A DNA stretch of 64,000 bases from NCBI RefSeq assembly GCF_002860325.1, contig NZ_PKOJ01000005.1, positions 248,001-312,000 of the forward strand, read 5' to 3'. A program made the position numbers and the translations under genes. This document shows positions 7,941-16,023 of the stretch, piece after piece (position 1 is the first letter of the stretch; each line of letters opens with the position of its first letter). The DNA is from Neptunicoccus cionae (GTDB lineage: Bacteria; Pseudomonadota; Alphaproteobacteria; Rhodobacterales; Rhodobacteraceae). The notes under the pieces are model-generated. The model saw nothing but the letters and a program-made list of their open reading frames with translations, had not been told where the DNA came from and made no database searches.

Positions 7941-8873
7941 ATGCCAGAACCGCGCAAAAAAGTCAGACAAAACCACCTGACCCTCGCTCAGAAAATCCTG
8001 AGCGTTGCGCTGGATCAGGGCCTGCGCAAAGGGGATCATTTGCCGGAACAAAGCTTCTCGGATGCCTGCGGCGTGTCCAGAACCCCGATACGATCGGCAT
8101 TTAGGCTGTTGGAAGAAAGGGATATTCTGGAATGGCGGGCTGATGAGGGGTATTTTCTGGCGCTCGATTCCGCCGAAGATGTCAGCATGACGATCCGCGC
8201 ACTGGAAGATGCCGAACACTCCATAGCGCATCAGATCCTTTCGGACCGCGCAGAGCGCCGGATTGGCGCCGTGCAATCCGCAAGCGCGTTGATGCGTCGG
8301 TACAAGGCACCACGTACCGCTGTACTAAATGCGTTAAAAATACTGTCCAATGACGGACTCGTGCGGCAATTACCCGGTCGGGCATGGGCTTTCCAGCCGA
8401 TGATAGACTCACCTGACGCCATAGAAGAAAGCCTCGACTTTCGTATTACGATGGAACGGCAGGCCGTTCTCGCCCCCGATTTCGTGCTCGATTCCCAGCG
8501 GGCGGGGCTGTTGCGCGAACAAATGAACAGCTTTCTGAACACGCCTCAGGGCGGGGTTACACCTGCCGGATTCCGGCGGATAGACATAGAATTCCATACG
8601 CTGGTGGCCGAATGTTCGGGAAACCGTTTCCTGCGCGGCAGCCTGACTGCGCATCACCGTTTGCGTCAGGCCTCCCAGAAGATCGCGCCCAGTCCGGAGT
8701 TCCGCCTGCGTCAGGCCATGATCGAACATCTGGAAATTCTTGACAGTCTGGAACGCAAGCAATTTGAACTGGCCGCCGACCAGCTTGTCGTGCATTTAAG
8801 GCGGTCACGCATTCGCAAGCCTCAGGCGGCGAACCGTGGCATTCCCCCGCTGGCGAAAGGACCGCGCCCATGA
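7941..8873 (+). CDS. GntR-family regulator with two winged helices and an FCD domain
   Basis: A 310-aa transcription factor. The first winged helix-turn-helix is at ~10-70 (DACGVSRTPIRSAFRLLEE recognition segment). A second HTH-like segment is at ~115-155 (MRRYKAPRTAVLNALKILS). An all-helical FCD effector domain fills ~165-295 (FHTLVAECSGNRFL with metal/ligand-type His and Asn). ATG 7941 is chosen over the upstream in-frame Met at 7743 because the extra 66 residues are low-complexity and lie in the promoter region. The stop overlaps the next glycosyltransferase start (ATGA). It probably senses the imported compound or a derivative. Confidence 0.85.
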   Translation: MPEPRKKVRQNHLTLAQKILSVALDQGLRKGDHLPEQSFSDACGVSRTPIRSAFRLLEERDILEWRADEGYFLALDSAEDVSMTIRALEDAEHSIAHQILSDRAERRIGAVQSASALMRRYKAPRTAVLNALKILSNDGLVRQLPGRAWAFQPMIDSPDAIEESLDFRITMERQAVLAPDFVLDSQRAGLLREQMNSFLNTPQGGVTPAGFRRIDIEFHTLVAECSGNRFLRGSLTAHHRLRQASQKIAPSPEFRLRQAMIEHLEILDSLERKQFELAADQLVVHLRRSRIRKPQAANRGIPPLAKGPRP

Positions 8874-10165
8874 GACCGTCACCGGAAATCGCCTTCTTTC
8901 CAGAAGCCAGTTTCGGCGCCGCACTGAATTGTGTAGGCATCGCGCAGGAATTACAAAAACTGGGCGCAACGCCCGTTTTTATATGCCATCCGGGGTTTAC
9001 CGGAGTGTTTGCGGAATACGGGTTTAAAGAATTTCACTTGCCCGAAAGCCCGTCCAGCAGCGATGAATCCATTGCAGACTACTGGCAGGACTTTACCAAC
9101 ACACATGTTCCCCATTTCAATCTGGACCCGCTGGCCCAACTGGACACTTATGTGGAGCCCACATGGAAGGCGATTGTGGATACGGCCATCGCGGTAGAGG
9201 ATGATCTTGCAAGGCTTCTCGCTCAGATCCGGCCTGATGCCGTCGTTCTCGATAACGTCATTATGTTTCCTGCAATTGCACGGGCCGGTTGCCCGTGGAT
9301 CAGGATTGTCTCCTGCGCAGAAACCGAAATCCCCGATCCGGCTGTGCCACCGTATCTGTCTGGGCTGGCACCGGAAAACAAAGCGGAAGCGGCGGCTTAC
9401 TCCGAAGCCTATGAAACGGTCACAGCTGCAGTACACCGGCGGTACAACAGTTTTCGCAAAAAACAGGGCCTGCCTCCACTGCCCGCACCGTTGTTTCTTG
9501 AAAACTCGCCAGTTCTCAATCTTCTCCTTGCTCCAAGTGTTGTGCGTTACGAACGTAAGACACCCCTGCCGGAAGACCGCTTTGTATTCCTTGAAGGCTG
9601 TGTACGGCACGAAAGCCATTTCGAGATGCCCCGCCTTCCCGTCAGCGACGGGCCACTGGTCTATGTCGGGTTCGGATCTCTCGGAGCGGTCGATACCGGC
9701 ATGATGAAACGGATGATCGACGTGTTTGAAGGGATACAAGCGCGGTTCCTTGTCAATGTCGGAGCGATGAGCGAAGCATATGAACGTGTCCCCGATAATG
9801 TGCATCTGGGAAGCTGGTTTCCCCAACCTTCAGTGATTGAACAGGCAGATCTGGTCATCCATCACGGCGGCAACAACACCTTTTGCGAAGCCCTTTTTCA
9901 CGGGGTGCCGTCGCTGGTCCTGCCCTATTGCTGGGACGGCCACGACAACGCGCAGCGGGCTGAAACAGTAGAGGTAGGCAGGCACATCAACCGCGCAAAC
10001 TGGACGGCTGACTCCTTGCGATCGGCAATTATTGAGACACTCACAGATACCGCGATGCGCCAAAAACTGAAAAAAGTCTCCGGAAAGATGCAGCAAAACC
10101 GGGGCACCGAACAGGCCGCGCGAAAAATTTTGGGCGCTCTCAACGGCAATAGCATCGCGCCATAG
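8870..10165 (+). CDS. family-1 (UGT-like) glycosyltransferase, copy 2
   Basis: A 431-aa paralogue of the enzyme at 2559-3839. It shares the opening FFPEASFGAALNCVGIAQ, the middle block KPDV/RPDAVVLDNVIMFPAI, VYVGFGSLG, GSWFPQPSVIEQ and HHGGNN(T)F, and again ends the donor motif as WDGHDNAQR. Both therefore likely use the same sugar donor and related acceptors. It is translationally coupled to the GntR gene. Two copies on either side of the same importer are the main reason to read 1-12 kb as one functional island. The acceptor is unknown. Confidence 0.85.
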   Translation: MRPSPEIAFFPEASFGAALNCVGIAQELQKLGATPVFICHPGFTGVFAEYGFKEFHLPESPSSSDESIADYWQDFTNTHVPHFNLDPLAQLDTYVEPTWKAIVDTAIAVEDDLARLLAQIRPDAVVLDNVIMFPAIARAGCPWIRIVSCAETEIPDPAVPPYLSGLAPENKAEAAAYSEAYETVTAAVHRRYNSFRKKQGLPPLPAPLFLENSPVLNLLLAPSVVRYERKTPLPEDRFVFLEGCVRHESHFEMPRLPVSDGPLVYVGFGSLGAVDTGMMKRMIDVFEGIQARFLVNVGAMSEAYERVPDNVHLGSWFPQPSVIEQADLVIHHGGNNTFCEALFHGVPSLVLPYCWDGHDNAQRAETVEVGRHINRANWTADSLRSAIIETLTDTAMRQKLKKVSGKMQQNRGTEQAARKILGALNGNSIAP

Positions 10166-10240
10166 GTTTCAGCATCAATGCGGGGACAGGCGTTCCCTAC
10201 ACAAACGGCAGCCTGCAGAACAGGGGGCGGATCAACAATT

Positions 10241-10263
10241 CCGGTCAGCTTTTTGCAGACCGG
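10241..10263 (+). terminator. stem-loop after glycosyltransferase copy 2
   Basis: CCGGTC and GACCGG can pair across an 11-nt T-rich loop, about 75 bp after the glycosyltransferase stop. No U-tract follows, so this is a weak terminator or an mRNA 3'-end structure. Confidence 0.3.
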
Positions 10264-10431
10264 TGGGATCACCCCCATTATATTGAAAACTCATAAAGTG
10301 AACTCGATTATCAGCGGTTTTTTCTGAAATCCGCAGACCATATCCTTTCAGACAGCGCAGCATTGCGTTTACGCGTTGAAATATCGCCCCCTGCCGTAAT
10401 CGGGGGCATGTTTTCACAAAAGGAGTTTAGG

Positions 10432-11208
10432 ATGTCTCAGATTGGAACTGTAAACTATCACGTGCACAAGCCGTTCCGCCAAGCGTTTGAAATCGACGCA
10501 GGCGGCATAGTTGGTAATCTTGTGTCCCCTGAACTCTCCCCCACAGAAGTCGCCGTGCTGGATCAGCGCGAAAGCGGTGTAACGGTGGATTTTGCAAGAG
10601 ACGGTTTTGATTTTGCCCGCAGCCCTACCTTTGTGGAAGACTTTGAAACCGGCAATTGGCAGGCCCGCTATAACAGCGAACTGACGGATTTTTTGCAGCG
10701 GAAAACAGGTGCCAAAGACGTTGTGGTTTTTGACCACACTGTGCGCGCGGACGATCCGCACGCCGAACGGCGGCCGGCCCGTAACGTCCACAGCGATTAC
10801 AGCCCCGAAGGGGCCGGAAAACGGATTGTCGATATTTTGGGTGAAGAAAAAGCCGTTGAATGGGCAGCGGGCCACTACGCATTTATCAATGTCTGGCGTC
10901 CCGTGGAAAATCCTATCAACTCTGCTCCTCTGGGCTTTGTTCGCCCCTCCAGCGTTGCCGCAAAAGACTGGATCGAAATTGACCTGCTCTATCCTGACCG
11001 CACAGGGCAGATCATGGGTCTGGCGGCGGGTGCGGCCCACGAATGGGTCTACCGGTCGCGGATGTCCCCCGACGAAGTGGCCTTCTTTAACATTTATGAC
11101 AATTCGGGACGGCCTTCCGTCGGGCACAGTGCGCTTGATCTGATCGAAGATCCCGCTGTTACCACCATCCGGAAGAGCATCGAGAGCCGCACGCTGGTGC
11201 GGTTCTGA
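10432..11208 (+). CDS. CmcJ/NvfI-family oxygenase-like protein
   Basis: A 258-aa protein of the family that includes cephamycin CmcJ and fungal NvfI. The family core is visible: VVVFDHTVR (~99), RPARNVHSDYSPEGAGKR with its His-x-Asp pair (~118), FINVWRPVENPINSAPL (~150), AHEWVYRSRM (~205) and DEVAFFNIYD (~215). Known members are non-heme Fe(II)/2-oxoglutarate-dependent or related oxidases acting on secondary metabolites. The ATG at 10432 follows AAAGGAG. It is followed at 44 bp by an SDR in the same direction. A hydroxylation-then-oxidation pair is an attractive reading but is inference. Confidence 0.75.
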   Translation: MSQIGTVNYHVHKPFRQAFEIDAGGIVGNLVSPELSPTEVAVLDQRESGVTVDFARDGFDFARSPTFVEDFETGNWQARYNSELTDFLQRKTGAKDVVVFDHTVRADDPHAERRPARNVHSDYSPEGAGKRIVDILGEEKAVEWAAGHYAFINVWRPVENPINSAPLGFVRPSSVAAKDWIEIDLLYPDRTGQIMGLAAGAAHEWVYRSRMSPDEVAFFNIYDNSGRPSVGHSALDLIEDPAVTTIRKSIESRTLVRF

Positions 11209-11252
11209 CAACGGCTTCTACGCGCCGCCTTGAACCAACAGGAGAAGAACAT

Positions 11253-12035
11253 ATGACCAAGACCATTCTTATCACCGGCGCAACCGACGGGATCGGGTTA
11301 TTGACCGCGCGGACTTTGGCGGCCGAAGGACACACCCTTCTTTTACACGGGCGCAGCACTGATAAACTGCAGGCTGCCGCGCAGCAGGTTGGAGGCAACC
11401 CCGAGACCTACCGCGCAGACCTTTCCCGGCCGGAAGAGGTTGAATCCTTGATCGGGGCAGTTCTTGCCAAACATGACCGCCTTGATGTGCTGATTAATAA
11501 CGCAGGTGTGCTCAAGACGCCCGACACACGCACAGACAACGGGCTGGATCTGCGGTTTATGGTCAACACGATTGCGCCATGGATACTGACGCAAGGGCTG
11601 CTGCCGATTATCCCCAAGGACGGGCGGGTGGTAAACCTGTCCTCGGCGGCGCAAGCCCCTGTGGATGTGGAGGCGTTGCGCGGAACCGTCGGGCTGGGCC
11701 ATTCCAGCGCCTATGCGCAAAGCAAGCTGGCCCTGACGATCTGGACCCAGGAACTGGCAAAAGCCCATCCTCAAGGGCCGGTTTTTGTTGCGGTCAATCC
11801 GGGGTCGCTACTGGCTTCAAAGATGGTGAAGGAATCTTATGGCATCTCGGGCAACGACCTAGAGATCGGCGCGGATATCCTGCGCCGCGCCGCCCTGTCC
11901 ACTGAATTTGCCGAAGCCTCGGGCCACTATTTTGATAACGATTCAGGCCGCTTTGCACTGCCCCACGCAGCGGCCCGTGACCCGAGGCAGGTGGAACAGG
12001 TCATGGCAACTATCCGTGAACTGGCTAGCACCTAG
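11253..12035 (+). CDS. short-chain dehydrogenase/reductase
   Basis: A 260-aa SDR. It has the nucleotide-binding TGATDGIG (~8-15), NNAGV (~83), catalytic Ser in NLSS (~125) and YAQSK (~152). Retinol-dehydrogenase-like features are LHGRS after beta-2, which favours NADPH, and the VNPGSLLASKM loop. SD AGGAGAAGAACAT precedes ATG 11253. It likely acts with the CmcJ-like oxygenase just upstream. The substrate is unknown. Confidence 0.85.
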   Translation: MTKTILITGATDGIGLLTARTLAAEGHTLLLHGRSTDKLQAAAQQVGGNPETYRADLSRPEEVESLIGAVLAKHDRLDVLINNAGVLKTPDTRTDNGLDLRFMVNTIAPWILTQGLLPIIPKDGRVVNLSSAAQAPVDVEALRGTVGLGHSSAYAQSKLALTIWTQELAKAHPQGPVFVAVNPGSLLASKMVKESYGISGNDLEIGADILRRAALSTEFAEASGHYFDNDSGRFALPHAAARDPRQVEQVMATIRELAST

Positions 12036-12101
12036 CGGGAGTTAAAAAAGCTTTACCAATCGGGAGATCAGGCGATAGCATATAAAGCAGGAGGAGAACG
12101 G

Positions 12102-13964
12102 ATGGGAGGTTTCGGAACCTCGAACCCGAAGGATGCGATTGCAGCGTCCTGGGATCGATGCGCGCGGCAGTATAAACTGCTGTCGGACACAGGTCGGCCT
12201 ATCCTTCGCCTGCAAACTTCCGAAGTCACCCCACGCCTTGAACAAATCGTAGAGCGGACGGGCGGACGGCAGGGTTTCTTCCAGAGCCTTGCGTCAGTGG
12301 CAGGGGAGATCGGGCATTGTCTCGTTGTGACAGATGCAGATGGCGTTTTGGTTCGGCTTGAACACAGCGGATCCAGAGATTCTCTTGACGGTTGGAACGG
12401 CATTGCCCTTGGGTCATGCTGGAACGAGCAAGTAGCCGGAACAAACGGCGTTTCCATGGCACTTCAAACCGGTCAGGCCTTTACAGTGCGCGGGGCCGAC
12501 CACTTTTTTTCAAAGCTGAGGCAGTTTGCCTGCACGGGCGTTCCGATGCTGGATGCCAATGGTGTTGTGATCGGCGCGATCAATCTGGTTTCTGTCGATC
12601 GGGGCCATCGCGCGGACTATATGTTCAGCCAGCAACTGCTGGAAAAAACCGCAAATCGCATCCAGAGAAACCTGTTCGAGAGGGAATTCAACGAGGCAAT
12701 GCTGGTCACAGTATCACGCAGCGGAAGCCAGAATGTGCTTTCCGACGATGCTCTGGTTGCGGTCGACGACACCGGAGTGGTTCTTGGCGCGACCTCCACG
12801 ATTGCCAACTTTCTTGAAAACGGGACCACGCAAAACTTAATCGGGCAGTCCTTTGAAGCTGTCTTTAACGTGGATAGCGGTATGCTGGTCAAGGTGCCCG
12901 AACGGGTACTTTCGATGCCCGGCAACAGGGGCGCAGCATTGAACCTGTCGGTGACGTTACCTGGCACCGCAGGGCCGAAACGCCCCGCCCGCCCCGTTGC
13001 TGAAAACGCGCCACGACAACGGCGGCTGCCCCCGTCCTTGCAGCAACTGGCCACCGGGAGCCGCAGCATGGCGGCTGCCTGCCGTCATGCACAAGAGGTG
13101 TTTACGAACGCCGCGGTGCTTCATCTGGAAGGTGAAACAGGCACCGGAAAATCTGCACTTGTTGCGGCTCTGTTGGATAAACATGCGCAGGGTGCCGCAG
13201 TGTTCGATCTTGATTGTGCAACCCTTGGTGACAGTGAGGCCGACAAAGACCACTTGCGCAGGCTGCTGGAGCAGGCGCGTGTCCTTTCAACACTCCCCGC
13301 TGCCGAAAACGAGGGTGCGGCGCTGGTTTTAGACAATGTAGATGAACTCTCCGGTTCCGCCCAAGCAGAGATCCGGCGCTTTCTGGACGCACAGGAAGAA
13401 GAACGGCTGCGTCAGGGGGCACTACCGCCCGAACACCGCCTGCGCATTGTGTCCACCTGTCGCAAACCTTTGATTGAAGCTGTTTACAGCGGCCGTTTTA
13501 GGGATGATCTCTATTATCTTTTGACAGCCGCAAGGATCGTGCTGCCACCCCTTCGGCAAAGAGAGCATCCCGAGGTGCTGGCGCAGGCGGTTTGTGCACA
13601 GATCACGGGGCGGACTATTGAACTGAGTGAAGAGGCCAAGGAAGCGCTCCGCAGCCTTCCGTTTCACGGCAATGTGCGCGAATTGCGCGGTATCCTCCAG
13701 AATGCCTTGATGTCCTGTCAGAACAGCCGGATCACCCTGCTTGATTTACAGCAGGCTGGGGGTTTTGCCCCCCTGTCCGGACCCGTAAACGCCACACCGG
13801 CAAGGTCAATGTCACCTGTACCTGTTTACGATGAACGGACTATGATCCTTGACGCTCTGGCCGGCAATCGCTGGAACGTCAGCGCAGCCGCCCGCGTGCT
13901 TGGAATGGGACGGGCGACGCTTAACCGGAAACTCAAAACCTACAAGATCAGGCGACCGGCCTAA
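12102..13964 (+). CDS. acoR-like: AcoR-like regulator (GAF, PAS-like, AAA+, Fis HTH) lacking GAFTGA
   Basis: A 620-aa transcriptional regulator in the AcoR mould. It has a GAF-type sensor (~55-205, with LGSCWNEQVAGTNG), a PAS-like segment (~210-290), an AAA+ domain (~320-540; Walker A GETGTGKS at ~344-351, Walker B LVLDNVDE at ~407, sensor/arginine region GRFRDDLYYLL at ~463) and a C-terminal Fis helix-turn-helix (~578-616). The sigma-54 contact loop GAFTGA, expected between Walker A and B, is absent and that stretch is shortened. It therefore may not activate sigma-54 polymerase in the usual way. SD GGAGGAG precedes ATG 12102. It converges on the acetoin-dehydrogenase-like operon, which it probably controls. 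Confidence 0.88.
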   Translation: MGGFGTSNPKDAIAASWDRCARQYKLLSDTGRPILRLQTSEVTPRLEQIVERTGGRQGFFQSLASVAGEIGHCLVVTDADGVLVRLEHSGSRDSLDGWNGIALGSCWNEQVAGTNGVSMALQTGQAFTVRGADHFFSKLRQFACTGVPMLDANGVVIGAINLVSVDRGHRADYMFSQQLLEKTANRIQRNLFEREFNEAMLVTVSRSGSQNVLSDDALVAVDDTGVVLGATSTIANFLENGTTQNLIGQSFEAVFNVDSGMLVKVPERVLSMPGNRGAALNLSVTLPGTAGPKRPARPVAENAPRQRRLPPSLQQLATGSRSMAAACRHAQEVFTNAAVLHLEGETGTGKSALVAALLDKHAQGAAVFDLDCATLGDSEADKDHLRRLLEQARVLSTLPAAENEGAALVLDNVDELSGSAQAEIRRFLDAQEEERLRQGALPPEHRLRIVSTCRKPLIEAVYSGRFRDDLYYLLTAARIVLPPLRQREHPEVLAQAVCAQITGRTIELSEEAKEALRSLPFHGNVRELRGILQNALMSCQNSRITLLDLQQAGGFAPLSGPVNATPARSMSPVPVYDERTMILDALAGNRWNVSAAARVLGMGRATLNRKLKTYKIRRPA

Positions 13965-13996
13965 ACCGGACCGGTCCCCTGCCCTGCTGCGCTTGA

Positions 13997-14299
13997 TCAG
14001 GTTAGATCGTCCTTTCCGTCAACGACAAAGTGAAAACTGGTCGAACCCTCGGTGCGGGCTTTGAGAAAGGGCGCATACTCGGGATCATTGACGAAATTGC
14101 GCGCGGCGTCTGCATCCGGCCACTCCAGAATGACCCGCAGCGCTGCGGGTTGGTCGGACCCTTCAAGCTGTTCGTGACTGGTGGTGCGGGCAATATACCG
14201 GCCACCGTGTTTTTCAATGATCTTGCCCACAGGCTCGATATAGGTGGGAATCCAGTCTTCGGACGTCGGTGTTACCGCGAGAATGGAATATGCAGTCAT
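13997..14299 (-). CDS. DUF1330-family protein
   Basis: A 100-aa ferredoxin-like alpha/beta-barrel protein of the DUF1330 family (VTPTSEDWIPTYIEPVGKII opening, GGRYIART, ILEWPDADAARNF). Members have no firmly established role. It is the last gene of the leftward E1-E2 operon, 56 bp after the lipoate ligase, with its own good SD (AGGAGGAACACACCC), so it may also be made on its own. Confidence 0.8.
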   Translation of the reverse strand: MTAYSILAVTPTSEDWIPTYIEPVGKIIEKHGGRYIARTTSHEQLEGSDQPAALRVILEWPDADAARNFVNDPEYAPFLKARTEGSTSFHFVVDGKDDLT

Positions 14300-14331
14300 G
14301 GGTGTGTTCCTCCTGATTGGTCTATAGTGCC

Positions 14332-14346
14332 CGTGTGTGTCACACG
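14332..14346. promoter_or_regulatory. short inverted repeat between lplA-like and DUF1330 genes
   Basis: CGTGTG-TGT-CACACG is a perfect 6-bp inverted repeat in the 56-bp gap ahead of the DUF1330 gene. It could be an operator or simply a small hairpin. Support is only its symmetry and position. Confidence 0.22.
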
Positions 14347-14355
14347 AGTTCGGCT

Positions 14356-15054
14356 TCAGGCAGCAAGGCTACCGGAATGCGGGGTAACGCGGATGACTTC
14401 GCGCCGCGCTGCAATGTAAAGGGAAGCAGCCAGTGATTTCACCGTAGCGCGCGGTGTCGGAAGGGCTGTTTCCAGTGTTGTATGTACTTCGGCTTTGACC
14501 GGCCCGAGCCCGAGGTCGCGATGGAATGCCCCCACCGCCGCAGCCCCGGCAGGAATATCGCCTTCGACCAAGATCAACGCATGGGCCAGAATGCGCCGCC
14601 GCCCGCCGCCGATCGGGCGGATACGTTGTGCAGTGCCCACCACCTTGCGATCCGTCAGGGACATGTTCCACGCGCCATCGCAAAAGCTATAAGGTGTCGC
14701 ACCGGTTGTCCATCCAGCAGGTATCGCATCGCAAATGACCCGCGTTATCAGACGGTATCCGTCTTCTATCGTGAATTTCCTGTCTGCGGTAAATGCCAGC
14801 GCTAGGTTCAATACACCCGGTCCCTGCGGCACGGCCCCGCCCCCTGTGGGGCGCAGATAGACCGGCCATCCATTGGCAGCGGACCTGTGCCGCGCTTTGT
14901 CAAATCCCTCTGAACGCCGCAGGTTTGCCGGACAAACGAGCGCGCGGCGGCGCGGCGTCCACAGTCGGATCACCGGACCGTCTGCGGCAAAAGCCGCTGC
15001 CTCAAGTGCCAGCCCGTCCGCGGCGCTGTCCACAGGGGTGAAGGCGCTGTTCAC
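14356..15054 (-). CDS. lplA-like: lipoate-protein ligase A-like protein
   Basis: A 232-aa member of the BPL/LplA/LipB fold. RPTGGGAVPQGPGVLNLAL (~72-90) is the conserved RRxxGGG.V..D-G..N segment in relaxed form. Lys in DRKVVGTAQ (~135) is the usual lipoyl-AMP lysine. It is shorter than E. coli LplA (no C-terminal accessory domain), so it could be an octanoyl/lipoyl transferase or a ligase needing a partner. The GTG start overlaps the E2-core stop (GTGA), placing it firmly in this operon. Its obvious target is the lipoyl protein two genes upstream. Confidence 0.82.
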   Translation of the reverse strand: MNSAFTPVDSAADGLALEAAAFAADGPVIRLWTPRRRALVCPANLRRSEGFDKARHRSAANGWPVYLRPTGGGAVPQGPGVLNLALAFTADRKFTIEDGYRLITRVICDAIPAGWTTGATPYSFCDGAWNMSLTDRKVVGTAQRIRPIGGGRRRILAHALILVEGDIPAGAAAVGAFHRDLGLGPVKAEVHTTLETALPTPRATVKSLAASLYIAARREVIRVTPHSGSLAA

Positions 15055-15722
15055 GCCTGCATCCCTTCGATTTCCTCGCAGATTGTCGTCAGAAGATCGC
15101 CTGCCGGTGCGCCATCCAGTGCGCGATGGTCAAAGGTCAGCGACAGGCCCACATGGGGGCGCAGTTCGATGCCGCCCTCCGCACTGCGCACGGCACGGTC
15201 GGTCATGCAACCAATGCCAAGAATGCAGATTTGTGATGCGTTGATAATCGGCGTGAAGTGTTCAACCCGTGTAAGACCAAGGTTCGAGACGGTAAATGTC
15301 CCGCCCGTCATTTCGGTCACCGTCAGCTTGTTGATACGGGCGCGGGCCGCGAGATCCTGACGCGCCGCGCGAAGGGCGCTGACGTCCATTGCATCCGCCC
15401 CGGTCATGGCCGGAGCCACCAGCAAATTTCCGGGCAGGGCAATGGCGACAGACAGATCAACCGTATCTGACAAATGCACCTCGCGGCCTTCGACACGGCC
15501 ATTTGCCTCTGGGTGTTTTTTCAGCGCCCGCACCACGGCCAGCATCAAAAGATCCTCAACCGAAACCTTGGTGCCTTCCGCGCCAAGTCGCGCTTTTTCT
15601 GCCAATAGCGCGGTGGCATCGGCGCTGCCGTGATGGGTCAGCTGCGCACCGGTTGCAAGGCTTTTGACCATGGCGTCCGCGATCATGCCGCGCACGCCTT
15701 TCAAGGGAATGACCTCGGTCAT
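15051..15722 (-). CDS. acoC-like: 2-oxoacid dehydrogenase acyltransferase (E2) core without lipoyl domain
   Basis: A 223-aa protein that is only the catalytic domain of an E2 subunit, where a normal E2 has about 400 residues with lipoyl and E1/E3-binding domains. It has GVRGMIADAMVKSL (~8-21), the SNLG strand (~152) and the active site FDHRALDGAPAGDLL (~203), with catalytic His and Asp present. It transfers the acyl group from lipoate to CoA in an acetoin/branched-chain-type complex. ATGA overlap with the lipoyl gene upstream and GTGA overlap with the ligase downstream. No peripheral-subunit-binding domain is visible, so how E1 and E3 attach is open. Confidence 0.85.
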   Translation of the reverse strand: MTEVIPLKGVRGMIADAMVKSLATGAQLTHHGSADATALLAEKARLGAEGTKVSVEDLLMLAVVRALKKHPEANGRVEGREVHLSDTVDLSVAIALPGNLLVAPAMTGADAMDVSALRAARQDLAARARINKLTVTEMTGGTFTVSNLGLTRVEHFTPIINASQICILGIGCMTDRAVRSAEGGIELRPHVGLSLTFDHRALDGAPAGDLLTTICEEIEGMQA

Positions 15723-15952
15723 TCGATTGTTCCGATCACAGCGCCTTTGGGCACAACGGCATCGGCGTCTTCCTTGATGCGCAAGATGCCAGAGGCCGGT
15801 GCGTTGATTTCATACTGTACCTTGGCCGTCATGATCTCAGCCACGAGCGCGCCTTCCTCGACGCTTGCCCCGTCATCTGCCAGCCAGCCGGTGATGACGG
15901 TTTCCTCGTCCTCGTCCCAGAGATCGGATGGTATTACAATATCGGTTGCCAT
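15719..15952 (-). CDS. free-standing lipoyl-domain protein (77 aa)
   Basis: A single lipoyl/biotinyl domain of 77 aa. The barrel ends with GAVIGTIE, and EIMTAKVQYEI (~42-52) carries the lysine expected to be lipoylated (consensus E-T-D-K-A, here T-A-K-V). ATG 15952 is chosen because the frame upstream overlaps the E1-beta region without family similarity. It supplies the swinging arm missing from the E2 core encoded next to it, with which it is coupled by ATGA. Confidence 0.85.
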   Translation of the reverse strand: MATDIVIPSDLWDEDEETVITGWLADDGASVEEGALVAEIMTAKVQYEINAPASGILRIKEDADAVVPKGAVIGTIE

Positions 15953-16023
15953 TGGGTGTCCTTTCCCGTGCGGGGACGCCGTCCGCGCCCCCGTCTTTGT
16001 TGAAGTTCTGATAAGTGTCCGGC

